Assembly (NCBI RefSeq): GCF_000238395.3
Contig: NZ_CP011025.1
Coordinates: 3,472,001-3,536,000 of the forward strand
DNA length: 64,000 nucleotides
Direction of reading: 5' to 3'
Origin: Pseudoalteromonas arctica A 37-1-2
GTDB taxonomy: Bacteria; Pseudomonadota; Gammaproteobacteria; Enterobacterales; Alteromonadaceae
The notes under the pieces were generated by a model. It had not been told where the DNA came from. It did no database searches and saw nothing but the letters and a program-made list of their open reading frames with translations. The translations under genes and the position numbers were made by a program. Every line of letters begins with the position of its first letter. The first letter of the stretch is position 1. This document shows positions 55,528 to 64,000 of this stretch, in pieces.

Positions 55528-57375
55528 ATGTCAGCAATTTACATAGCCGGTATCGCACTTTGCTCTGTGCTTGCCCAATGGGTCGCGTGGGCTTTTAGAG
55601 TACCCGCTATTCTTTTTTTATTGCTTACTGGTCTTTTACTTGGACCATTTAGTGGTGTTTTAGACCCTGATGCACTTTTAGGTGATTTACTGTTTCCGGT
55701 AGTATCACTAAGCGTTGCCATCATTTTATTTGAAGGTTCCTTAACTCTGCATTTCAGAGAATTAAAAGGGATAGGAAAAGTTGTAAGGAATCTCTGCTCA
55801 ATCGGTATGCTTACTACCTGTATTATTATTAGCCTAAGTGCCTACTGGTTGCTTGAGCTTAACTGGCGTGTTGCTGCGGTACTAGGCGCAGTACTCGTTG
55901 TTACTGGCCCTACCGTTATAGCACCGCTATTAAACTCAATGCGCCCAACACAAGATATAGACCGCATACTTCGTTGGGAAGGTATTGTAATAGATCCAAT
56001 TGGCGCATTATTTGCTGTATTGGTATTTGAAGCTGTAATGCTTGTAGGCCAAGGCGAAGTATTTAGTCATACTATTATTGCTTTAGTTAAAACCCTAGGT
56101 GTTGGTTTAAGTATTGGTGTTGCCGCAGGTTGGCTAACAACCCTATTAATGCGTCGCGAGTGGCTGCCATTCGAATTACATAAGTTTGGAATTTTAGCAC
56201 TAGTCCTTATTAGTTTTTCTGTATCAAATTATTTAAGCCATGAATCAGGCTTATTAGCAGTAACTGTATTTGGTATTTGGCTTGCGAACCAAGATGATTT
56301 AGAAATAGATTCTGTACTTGAGTTTAAAGAAGACTTGTCGATGATTTTGATATCGACGCTGTTTATTTTACTTGCAGCACGTTTACAGCTTTCTGATTTG
56401 ATGATGCTCGACAGCGATGTATTTATATTTTTAGCTATTGTGCTTTTTGTTGCACGCCCACTGTGCATTGCTATTTCGACCTTTGGTACTGACTTACCAA
56501 TGAAGTCTCGCTTGGTACTTGCCTGGATTGCTCCACGCGGTATAGTTGCCGCAGCCGTTGGGTCGGTATTTGCACTAAGTATGATGGAAGCTGGCGTTGC
56601 TGATGCTGAAAAGATGGTGCCACTTATATTTACGGTGATCATCATTACGGTTGTGCTGCAAAGCTTAACAGCCATCCCTGTTGCAAAGCTATTAGGTGTA
56701 CGCCAACCATCGCCAAACACAATATTAATTATTGGTGCAAACCATGTATCACGTGCAATTGGACGTGGCTTACAAGAGCAGAATATTCCGGTTCACCTCT
56801 CAGACCCTGCATGGGAAAACTGCAGAATGGCACGTATGGATGGCTTAGCTTGTTATTATGGTAACCCGCAATCAGAGCATGCTGAACGCTACTTACCTCT
56901 AACAACTATTCGCAGTGTCTTAGCGCTATCGCCAAACCGTCATCATAATGCGCTAGGCGTTCAATACTTTTCGCATTTACTTAATGAAAAAAATGTATTT
57001 TCGCTTCGCTCATCAACGTCGCATGCTAAAGCAAATAAAGACAGCGCAACGTTTTTATCTAGACAAATATTGTTTGGCGACGAAGGCTCATACGCTCGTT
57101 TGAGCAGTATCATAGCTAAAGGCGGTAAGGTTAGTTCAACACGTATCTCGGATGAGTTTAGCTGGGAGCAATACCTAGAAATGAACCCTGAGGCTATCCC
57201 TTTGTTTATTCTTAAAGGTGATAAAGACAGCGACGACGATACGCCAATTAAGCTAAGACCGTTTACAATCAACATGGAAAAACCGCCGCAAGAAGGCGAG
57301 CGTGTTGTTGCATTACAGCCGCCTAAAATGTCGGTCTTAAAAGACCCGCAAACAAAGGCTAAAGAAGAAAGTTAA
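55528..57375 (+). CDS. Cation/proton antiporter (CPA1 type) with degenerate TrkA-N-like domain
   Basis: A 615-residue inner-membrane protein. About twelve to thirteen helices cover residues 1-395, with LFEGSLTLHF, TGPTVIAPLL and the conserved WEGIVIDPIGALFA, which includes the Asp of sodium or potassium/proton exchangers. A Rossmann-like C-terminal domain starts at ILIIGANHVSRAIGRGL (about 405). Its nucleotide loop reads GANHVS instead of GxGxxG, so NAD binding may be lost. The acidic tail is unusual. It probably exports Na+ or K+ for pH and salt control. The ATG is 11 bases past AAGGA, a long spacing. Confidence 0.88.
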   Translation: MSAIYIAGIALCSVLAQWVAWAFRVPAILFLLLTGLLLGPFSGVLDPDALLGDLLFPVVSLSVAIILFEGSLTLHFRELKGIGKVVRNLCSIGMLTTCIIISLSAYWLLELNWRVAAVLGAVLVVTGPTVIAPLLNSMRPTQDIDRILRWEGIVIDPIGALFAVLVFEAVMLVGQGEVFSHTIIALVKTLGVGLSIGVAAGWLTTLLMRREWLPFELHKFGILALVLISFSVSNYLSHESGLLAVTVFGIWLANQDDLEIDSVLEFKEDLSMILISTLFILLAARLQLSDLMMLDSDVFIFLAIVLFVARPLCIAISTFGTDLPMKSRLVLAWIAPRGIVAAAVGSVFALSMMEAGVADAEKMVPLIFTVIIITVVLQSLTAIPVAKLLGVRQPSPNTILIIGANHVSRAIGRGLQEQNIPVHLSDPAWENCRMARMDGLACYYGNPQSEHAERYLPLTTIRSVLALSPNRHHNALGVQYFSHLLNEKNVFSLRSSTSHAKANKDSATFLSRQILFGDEGSYARLSSIIAKGGKVSSTRISDEFSWEQYLEMNPEAIPLFILKGDKDSDDDTPIKLRPFTINMEKPPQEGERVVALQPPKMSVLKDPQTKAKEES

Positions 57376-57401
57376 ACACTTTTACTACCTGTAAAAACTC
57401 A

Positions 57402-57430
57402 AAAACCCTAACTTAAAAAGTTAGGGTTTT
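57402..57430. terminator. Bidirectional terminator between the antiporter gene and motX
   Basis: A 13-bp stem (aaaaccctaactt with aagttagggtttt) encloses a three-base loop, with T-rich tails both ways. Confidence 0.9.
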
Positions 57431-57445
57431 GTTTTTTAAGAGCCA

Positions 57446-58084
57446 TTAAATAGGAAGGCGAGCTCGCGCAACCACACTATCTGGCATTTTTTGCGCTAAC
57501 TTAGTCAGCGCTCGCTCAATTTTTTTATGAGTCGCTTTATCTGCCACCATAGAATTAAATAGCCAACGGTATGCATCTTCAAAATCACGCGGGCTGCCAT
57601 AGCCATCATTAAATAATTTAACCAAACGTAGTTGTGCTTTTAAATTGCCTTGCGACGACGCTTCACGCAAATACGTAATTGCCATTGCTTTATCTTGCTG
57701 AACTAAACGCCCGGTGTCGTAGTAACGCCCTAGCTGCTCTAGCGCTGCCGCTAAGCCTTGTTCAGCCGCTTTTCGCATGTAATACACACCTAACTCTACA
57801 TTACGATCCACGCACACGTTATAAGCCAGCATATCGCCGTATAAAAATTGATAAGACGGCAATGCCATTTTATTGGCTCGTGCTTCTATATCTTGCACTA
57901 ACTGGCAATCATCTGCCTTCACCCGCGCTAAATGCGTATTTTTATTTATTAACGCAATTAGCTCAGATTCTGTATACAGCGGTACAGCAGCAGGGCTTTC
58001 TGTAGCTAAGCTGTTGGTTGCTATAAATAAAGACAGCGGAATTAACGAAAGCCTTAATACGCAATTACGGTAAAATAAACGCAT
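57446..58084 (-). CDS. motX: Sodium-type flagellar motor protein MotX
   Basis: MotX with MotY forms the periplasmic T ring needed to assemble PomAB stators of sodium-driven polar flagella. The 212-residue exported protein has a signal peptide (ending SLATES). It then matches Vibrio MotX from PLYTESELIALINKN through DDCQLVQDIEARAN, YGDMLAYNVCVDR and Sel1-like repeats (MRKAAEQGLAAALEQLGRYYDTG) to YGSPRDFEDAYRWLF. I chose the ATG at 58084; a GTG at 58093 is also in frame. It lies just downstream of purA, with a terminator between them. Confidence 0.92.
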   Translation of the reverse strand: MRLFYRNCVLRLSLIPLSLFIATNSLATESPAAVPLYTESELIALINKNTHLARVKADDCQLVQDIEARANKMALPSYQFLYGDMLAYNVCVDRNVELGVYYMRKAAEQGLAAALEQLGRYYDTGRLVQQDKAMAITYLREASSQGNLKAQLRLVKLFNDGYGSPRDFEDAYRWLFNSMVADKATHKKIERALTKLAQKMPDSVVARARLPI

Positions 58085-58153
58085 GCTCACCACTTATAAA
58101 AATAAACTTATTAAAATATATACAAAGATCGTTCCAAGGTGAATTTTAGATAC

Positions 58154-58182
58154 AAAAAAAGCTGCACTAGGCAGCTTTTTTT
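58154..58182 (-). terminator. Terminator of purA
   Basis: A 12-bp stem (aaaaaaagctgc with gcagcttttttt) encloses a five-base loop. It lies 14 bp past the purA stop codon and before motX. Confidence 0.88.
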
Positions 58183-58195
58183 AATCTAATGGTAA

Positions 58196-59530
<1,335 letters not shown>

Positions 59531-59670
59531 TTAGGACGAGATTTTACCAGAAAACTAAAGTAAAGATCACCCCTGTTCAGCTTATTTTTTCTGCGCGCAT
59601 TTGTTATATCCAAATATTAGCTAATAACCACATAAATAACAGTGATTTAAAGCACTAGACTGTGTTTAAC

Positions 59671-59698
59671 AAAAAGCCCCGCAAATGCGAGGCTTTTT
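59671..59698 (-). terminator. Terminator of the hfl operon
   Basis: A 12-bp stem (aaaaagcctcgc with gcggggcttttt on the minus strand) closes a four-base loop with one G-T pair. It lies 26 bp past hflC. Confidence 0.88.
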
Positions 59699-59723
59699 AA
59701 CTTTTAAATAATTAACGTAAAGC

Positions 59724-60602
59724 CTATTGAGCTTTAGCGCCTTTCATATATTGGAAGAAGTCGCTATCTGGTGAAAGCACCATAACGTCTTGCTTATTTT
59801 TAAAAGTCTTTTTGTAAGCCTCAAGCGAACGCACAAAACTAAAGAACTCAGGGTCTTTGTTATACGCGCTTGCATAGATGCCTGCGGCATCAGCATCGCC
59901 TTGACCACGTACAGAACGCGCATTACGCTCTGCATCGGCAAGCATTACTGTTACACGGCGGTCAACACCCGCACGAATAGTCTCGGCTTTTTCCTGACCT
60001 TCAGAACGATGCTCTTTTGCAACAGCAGTACGCTCAGCGCGCATACGTTGGTAAATAGAGCTACTCACTTCTTGTGGTAGGTTGATTTGCTTAACACGTA
60101 CGTCTAGTACTTCAATACCTAGCTCACGTGCACTTTCAGAAGCTTGTACTAACGCTTCTTCCATCAACTCGCTACGCTCACCCGATACAATTTCGCGAAT
60201 TGTACGTGTACCAAAGTTTGTACGAAGACCATTATTTACTTTTTGTTTAAGTAGCGTTTCAGCATATTGCTTATCGCCACGGGCACGTAAGTAAAAAGCG
60301 CTAAAGTCATTAACACGCCATTTTACAAACGAATCAACAATTAAGTCTTTTTTCTCACTAGTAACAAAGCGGTCCGGCGCACCATCTAGCGTTTGAATAC
60401 GTGCATCAATACGACGTACTTGGCTAAAAAATGGCACCTTAAATTGTAGGCCTGGGCCATATACAATCGCTTGATCGTCGCTGTCTTTTTGTACTTTACT
60501 GAATAACATTACAATTGCTTTTTGCCCTTCAGGTACAACAAATACCGATGAGAAAGACATAACAATGGCAGCTAATAGTATTACTAAACTAAAGTTTTTC
60601 AT
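59724..60602 (-). CDS. hflC: FtsH protease regulator HflC
   Basis: HflC pairs with HflK in a large membrane-anchored periplasmic complex that encloses and modulates the FtsH protease. The 292-residue SPFH/prohibitin-family protein has an N-terminal anchor (about 5-22), the SPFH domain (QAIVMLFSKVQ through VKWRVNDFSAFY) and a coiled C-terminal part ending in a TolA-like MVLSPDSDFFQYM. Its start lies five bases after hflK. Confidence 0.96.
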   Translation of the reverse strand: MKNFSLVILLAAIVMSFSSVFVVPEGQKAIVMLFSKVQKDSDDQAIVYGPGLQFKVPFFSQVRRIDARIQTLDGAPDRFVTSEKKDLIVDSFVKWRVNDFSAFYLRARGDKQYAETLLKQKVNNGLRTNFGTRTIREIVSGERSELMEEALVQASESARELGIEVLDVRVKQINLPQEVSSSIYQRMRAERTAVAKEHRSEGQEKAETIRAGVDRRVTVMLADAERNARSVRGQGDADAAGIYASAYNKDPEFFSFVRSLEAYKKTFKNKQDVMVLSPDSDFFQYMKGAKAQ

Positions 60603-60607
60603 TATGA

Positions 60608-61777
60608 TTATCTCCCATCATTGAAGCGGTCGTTGTTAAAGCGGTCATTGCCACTATTAACAGAGCTATTGCGCGACGTATTTACTTTATTGCGTAAATC
60701 TTGAATATCACTAGAGCTTGGAAGTGCAACACGTGTTGCTGTCCCTTGCTTATCCATGATCTTATCAAGTGGTAAATAAAGCATGTTATTACCGCCTTTA
60801 ACATCAACCAATATTTTAGAACTACTCCCTAACACTTCTTCCATTGCATCAATGTATAAGCGCTCACGAGTAACTTCTTTAGCTGCTTGATATTCAGGTA
60901 GTAGCTTTTCAAAACGAGCTACTTCACCTTGTGCTTCTAATGTAATACGCTCTTGGTAACCTTCCGCTTCTTGAGTCATACGCGTTACTTGACCACGAGC
61001 ACGCGGTTCAATTTCACGAGCATATGCTTCCGCTTCACGAATGAAACGTTCTTCATCTTCTTGTGCAGCAATCGCATCATCAAATGCATCTTTAACTTCA
61101 GTTGGCGGACGAGAGTCTTTAAAGTTCACGTCAGTAACAATTAAACCTAAGTTATATGGTTCGATAATCTTATTAAGCTCATCCCATGTATTTTGACGAA
61201 CAACCTCACGGCCATTAGTTAATACTTGGTCCATTTTTGCATGACCCACAACGTAACGTAGTGCACTATCTAGTGCTTCTTCTAAGCTACTATCAGCGTT
61301 AGTTACGCTAAATTCATAAAGGTATGGGTCAATAACACGGTATTGCACCTGAAACTCAACGCTCACTACGTTTTCGTCTTCAGTAAGCATAAAACCAGAA
61401 GCCGATAATGAACGAACTGCTTCAATATCTACTGGGATTACCGTTTCAATAAACGTCATTTTCCAACGCAGACCAGGATCAGCAATTCGGTCATATTTAC
61501 CAAATTGAAGAACCACACCACGCTCGGCTTCTTTAACCGTATAAATACCACTTAACGCCCATACAATAACGGCGATAATAAGTATGAATGAAATACCGGC
61601 TCCGCCAAGTCCACCGCCGCTACCATTGCCGGATTTTTTCCCGCCAAATAAGCCGCCGAACTTGTTACTAAACTTGCGGAACACCTCGTCTAAATCAGGT
61701 GGGCCTTGATCACGTCCGCCTTTATTATTCCACGGATCTTTGTCATTGCCATTATTACCCGGTTCATTCCAGGCCAT
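60608..61777 (-). CDS. hflK: FtsH protease regulator HflK
   Basis: The HflC partner (389 residues; E. coli 419). A Gly/Asn/Asp-rich cytosolic N-terminus (MAWNEPGNNGNDKDPWNNKGG) and a membrane helix (about 63-80) precede the SPFH domain (AERGVVLQFGKYD, VQYRVIDPY). A long coiled coil follows, with an Asn/Arg/Ser-rich tail. The ATG has ggag upstream. The preceding hflX gene is 100 bp away on the same strand. Confidence 0.96.
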   Translation of the reverse strand: MAWNEPGNNGNDKDPWNNKGGRDQGPPDLDEVFRKFSNKFGGLFGGKKSGNGSGGGLGGAGISFILIIAVIVWALSGIYTVKEAERGVVLQFGKYDRIADPGLRWKMTFIETVIPVDIEAVRSLSASGFMLTEDENVVSVEFQVQYRVIDPYLYEFSVTNADSSLEEALDSALRYVVGHAKMDQVLTNGREVVRQNTWDELNKIIEPYNLGLIVTDVNFKDSRPPTEVKDAFDDAIAAQEDEERFIREAEAYAREIEPRARGQVTRMTQEAEGYQERITLEAQGEVARFEKLLPEYQAAKEVTRERLYIDAMEEVLGSSSKILVDVKGGNNMLYLPLDKIMDKQGTATRVALPSSSDIQDLRNKVNTSRNSSVNSGNDRFNNDRFNDGR

Positions 61778-61877
61778 AGCTATACTCCATTGTTATCTAA
61801 ATAAATTAGGAAATTGTGTTAAATCTAACAAATCTACCGCGTTTCTCATACAAAAACCGACATTAAAACGTCAATTT

Positions 61878-63167
61878 TTAATTACGGTTGATAAAACCAG
61901 CAATTTCAGGACCAAATTCTTTAATTAAACGATTCCACTCAACCATTGGCATTCTAACATCTAACAGCCAATTACCTTGCTCATCAAAGCGTTCTTCATG
62001 TACTGCATTTAAACTAAACAATGCAGCCCTTAGGCGACCATACAATGGCGTAAGAAATAATGTTTCGTTAAACATCTTCTTAGCAAGCAGTTCACTAATA
62101 GCCTCACTAAGTAATTCACACCCTTCACCAGTCTGAGCGCTAAGCCATACTCTTATAGGTTGGCCTTCGTCATCTCGATCAATACGTGGGCTTACGTTAT
62201 CCAGCGCATCAATTTTATTATAAATTAATAGCTGTGGTACTTCATCGGCTTCAATTTCTTTAAGCACCGATTGTACTTGTTCAATATTTTCTTGAAGACG
62301 AGAGTCTGCTGCGTCAATTACATGTAACTGTAAATCAGCTTCACGAGTTTCAGTTAGCGTTGCTTTAAAAGCAGCAACTAAGTCGTGCGGTAAATGACGA
62401 ATAAAGCCCACTGTATCAGCTAAGATAACAGGACCAACATCACCTAATTCAAGCTTACGTAGAGTCGGGTCAAGCGTTGCAAACAACTGATCGGCCGCGT
62501 ATACATCTGAATTCGTAATTCGATTAAATAATGTAGATTTACCCGCATTGGTATAGCCAACTAACGATACCGTAGGTATTTCGTTACGAGTGCGAGCTCG
62601 CCTACCTTGTTCGCGTTGCACTGCTACTTTAGCTAAACGCGCACGGATATTTTGAATTCGGGCACGAAGTAATCGTCTATCTGTTTCAAGTTGGGTTTCA
62701 CCAGGTCCACGTAAACCAATCCCGCCTTTTTGGCGTTCAAGATGGGTCCAGCCCCGAATTAATCGAGTCGACATATGGCGAAGTTGTGCCAATTCAACCT
62801 GCAGCTTACCCTCATGGGTACGTGCACGTTGGGCAAAAATATCAAGAATTAGCGTCGTTCTATCAAGCACACGACACTGACAAACACGCTCTAAATTACG
62901 CTCTTGTGACGGCCTGAGTTGATGATTGAAAATTACGACATCTGCATTGTGGATTTTGACAATCTCAGCTATTTCTTCTGCTTTACCGGTACCGACGAAT
63001 AGTTTCGGATGTGGTGCTTGACGGCTGCCTTGCACAACCGCCAAACTACTAACACCAGCAGAAGATACCAACATTTCTAATTCATGAAGATCTTCACGAT
63101 CCCCTTCTTTAGGTAAGTCGATATGAACTAAAATTGCCTGTTCGCCGGATTCATAGCGGTCAAACAA
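61878..63167 (-). CDS. hflX: Ribosome-associated GTPase HflX
   Basis: HflX splits stalled 70S ribosomes, particularly under heat stress. The 429-residue protein (E. coli 426) has the N-terminal HflX domain with QLRPSQERNLE and the GLRGPGETQLE linker, then a GTPase domain with GYTNAGKST, LADTVGFI and NKID. The start follows AGGAG. It is 15 bp after hfq in the conserved miaA-hfq-hflX-hflK-hflC order. Confidence 0.97.
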   Translation of the reverse strand: MFDRYESGEQAILVHIDLPKEGDREDLHELEMLVSSAGVSSLAVVQGSRQAPHPKLFVGTGKAEEIAEIVKIHNADVVIFNHQLRPSQERNLERVCQCRVLDRTTLILDIFAQRARTHEGKLQVELAQLRHMSTRLIRGWTHLERQKGGIGLRGPGETQLETDRRLLRARIQNIRARLAKVAVQREQGRRARTRNEIPTVSLVGYTNAGKSTLFNRITNSDVYAADQLFATLDPTLRKLELGDVGPVILADTVGFIRHLPHDLVAAFKATLTETREADLQLHVIDAADSRLQENIEQVQSVLKEIEADEVPQLLIYNKIDALDNVSPRIDRDDEGQPIRVWLSAQTGEGCELLSEAISELLAKKMFNETLFLTPLYGRLRAALFSLNAVHEERFDEQGNWLLDVRMPMVEWNRLIKEFGPEIAGFINRN

Positions 63168-63182
63168 ACATTATGCTCCTAA

Positions 63183-63446
63183 TTAAAAGTTACCAGCTTC
63201 TGGTTCTTCAGTGTCTTCACTCCCTTGAACTGCTTGGAAGTTAACTGCGCGAGCAGGGACAACTGTTGAAATTGCATGCTTATAAACCATTTGATTTACG
63301 GTGTTCTCTAGTAAAATAACAAATTGGTCAAATGACTGAATTTTGCCTTGTAATTTTATGCCATTTACCAAAAAGATTGATACTGGAATGCGCTCACGTC
63401 GTAGTGCATTCAAAAATGGGTCTTGTAACGATTGGCCTTTTGCCAT
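63183..63446 (-). CDS. hfq: RNA chaperone Hfq
   Basis: Hfq forms a hexamer that pairs small RNAs with messengers. The 87-residue protein has the Sm1 ([25 protein letters not shown] segment) and Sm2 ([13 protein letters not shown]) motifs with normal RNA-binding residues. Its acidic C-terminal tail is about 20 residues, shorter than the 102-residue E. coli protein. The ATG has aagga upstream. Confidence 0.97.
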   Translation of the reverse strand: MAKGQSLQDPFLNALRRERIPVSIFLVNGIKLQGKIQSFDQFVILLENTVNQMVYKHAISTVVPARAVNFQAVQGSEDTEEPEAGNF

Positions 63447-63524
63447 GTTATTGTTCCTTCGTTCTAGGTGTTATTATAATTAAGTGGCTGAACTTATTTG
63501 ATAAAAAACAATATTCAACTACTA

Positions 63525-64000
63525 CTAGCTTAGCGAACTTACTACACGATGCAAGTTTTCTTCGTCACCCGTTGTTAACCAAGTAACATCAGGCCAGCTA
63601 CGAAGCCACGTTAACTGACGTTTTGCCAATTGACGTGTTGCTGCGATGCCACGAAAAACCATTTCATCATGGCTTGTTTCACCCGCAAGGTAATCCCACA
63701 TTTGTCTATAACCAACACAACGAATAGAAGGCATATTGGGGTGTAAATCCTTACGTAGATATAGGGTCGAAACTTCATTTTCAAACCCCTGATCAATCAT
63801 TATTTTAAACCTTTCTTCAATTCGGCGATGTAATTCGCTACGTTCTTGCGGTGCAATCGCAAATTGATGAAAAGTATAAGGTAAAGCCGGCTGTTTTTGC
63901 TTTTGCAACTCAGTCATGGTCTTACCAGTTAACCTGTAAACCTCTAAAGCTCGATTAATTCTTTGTGAGTCATTCTCACTTATTTTTTCGGCTGCTTTTG
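63525..64000 (-). CDS. miaA: tRNA dimethylallyltransferase MiaA, 5' part missing at window edge
   Basis: MiaA adds a dimethylallyl group to A37 of tRNAs reading UNN codons. Only the C-terminal part is in the window: the frame stays open to base 64000 with [24 protein letters not shown], which matches MiaA, so the ATG at 63917 is internal and not the start. [18 protein letters not shown] and [14 protein letters not shown] are diagnostic. It lies 78 bp upstream of hfq, as in E. coli. Confidence 0.95.
   Translation of the reverse strand, partial: KAAEKISENDSQRINRALEVYRLTGKTMTELQKQKQPALPYTFHQFAIAPQERSELHRRIEERFKIMIDQGFENEVSTLYLRKDLHPNMPSIRCVGYRQMWDYLAGETSHDEMVFRGIAATRQLAKRQLTWLRSWPDVTWLTTGDEENLHRVVSSLS

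Noticed and set aside
63915..63917. ATG as start of a 130-residue miaA product
   Set aside because: The frame is open and MiaA-like upstream to the window edge, so the gene is cut by the window and not truncated in the genome.

Overview
The window looks like a chromosomal segment of an AT-rich marine gammaproteobacterium of the Alteromonadales, most likely Pseudoalteromonas. This is inferred from recognisable protein families and gene order (tgt-yajC-secDF, miaA-hfq-hflXKC-purA, the sodium-motor gene motX, large marine-type PstC/PstA proteins, abundant GGDEF/EAL proteins), not from a database search. Most of it is ordinary core genome. There is one intact IS4-family insertion sequence, one tRNA-Ala, and no CRISPR array, prophage or integron.

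Layout. 1-2.6 kb: an orphan periplasmic binding-type protein and the IS4 element, which ends 16 bp past secF. 2.6-8.2 kb (minus): queA, then tgt-yajC-secD-secF. 8.4-11.3 kb (plus): a double-receiver PAS-GGDEF-EAL protein and a tiny membrane protein. 11.3-20.0 kb (minus): a phosphate island, pstC-pstA-pstB-phoU behind a textbook Pho box, then a DUF47-Pit pair, then an OxyR-type regulator after a strong terminator. 20.3-28.3 kb: a GcvR-like ACT protein, an unknown helical protein and a Cu/Ag efflux operon (Met/His/Cys-rich leader protein, cusC-, cusB- and cusA-like). 28.3-39.6 kb: a PqiA-domain protein with an EAL-HDOD protein, a second orphan binding protein, a PhnA-domain protein, a META lipoprotein, rlmJ, a coiled-coil protein with zapA, a metallo-beta-lactamase-fold enzyme, mltD, slyD, an SDR dehydrogenase and a lactonase-like amidohydrolase. 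39.7-45.1 kb: an enolase-superfamily enzyme and a class II aldolase/adducin protein (convergent with the SDR pair), cytochrome c, a DUF2058 protein, an MFS transporter, a YbaK-domain protein and a lipoprotein. 45.2-52.2 kb: tRNA-Ala, then a three-gene signalling locus. 52.3-64 kb: proBA, a large AT-rich gap, a CPA-type antiporter, motX, purA, hflC, hflK, hflX, hfq and a truncated miaA.

The most unusual locus is 45483-52230. A PotD-like periplasmic binding protein overlaps the start codon of a hybrid histidine kinase with an HPt domain. Next comes a response regulator with PAS, a degenerate GGDEF (GSDEF) and a near-complete EAL domain. It reads as a ligand-sensing phosphorelay ending in c-di-GMP hydrolysis, a two-component counterpart of polyamine-sensing NspS-MbaA systems. 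Other points of interest are the propeller-like periplasmic domain inside PstC, a CusF domain fused to CusB that has lost most copper ligands, a four-enzyme sugar-acid-like gene set in convergent pairs, and an IS4 element with a hairpin over its ribosome binding site.
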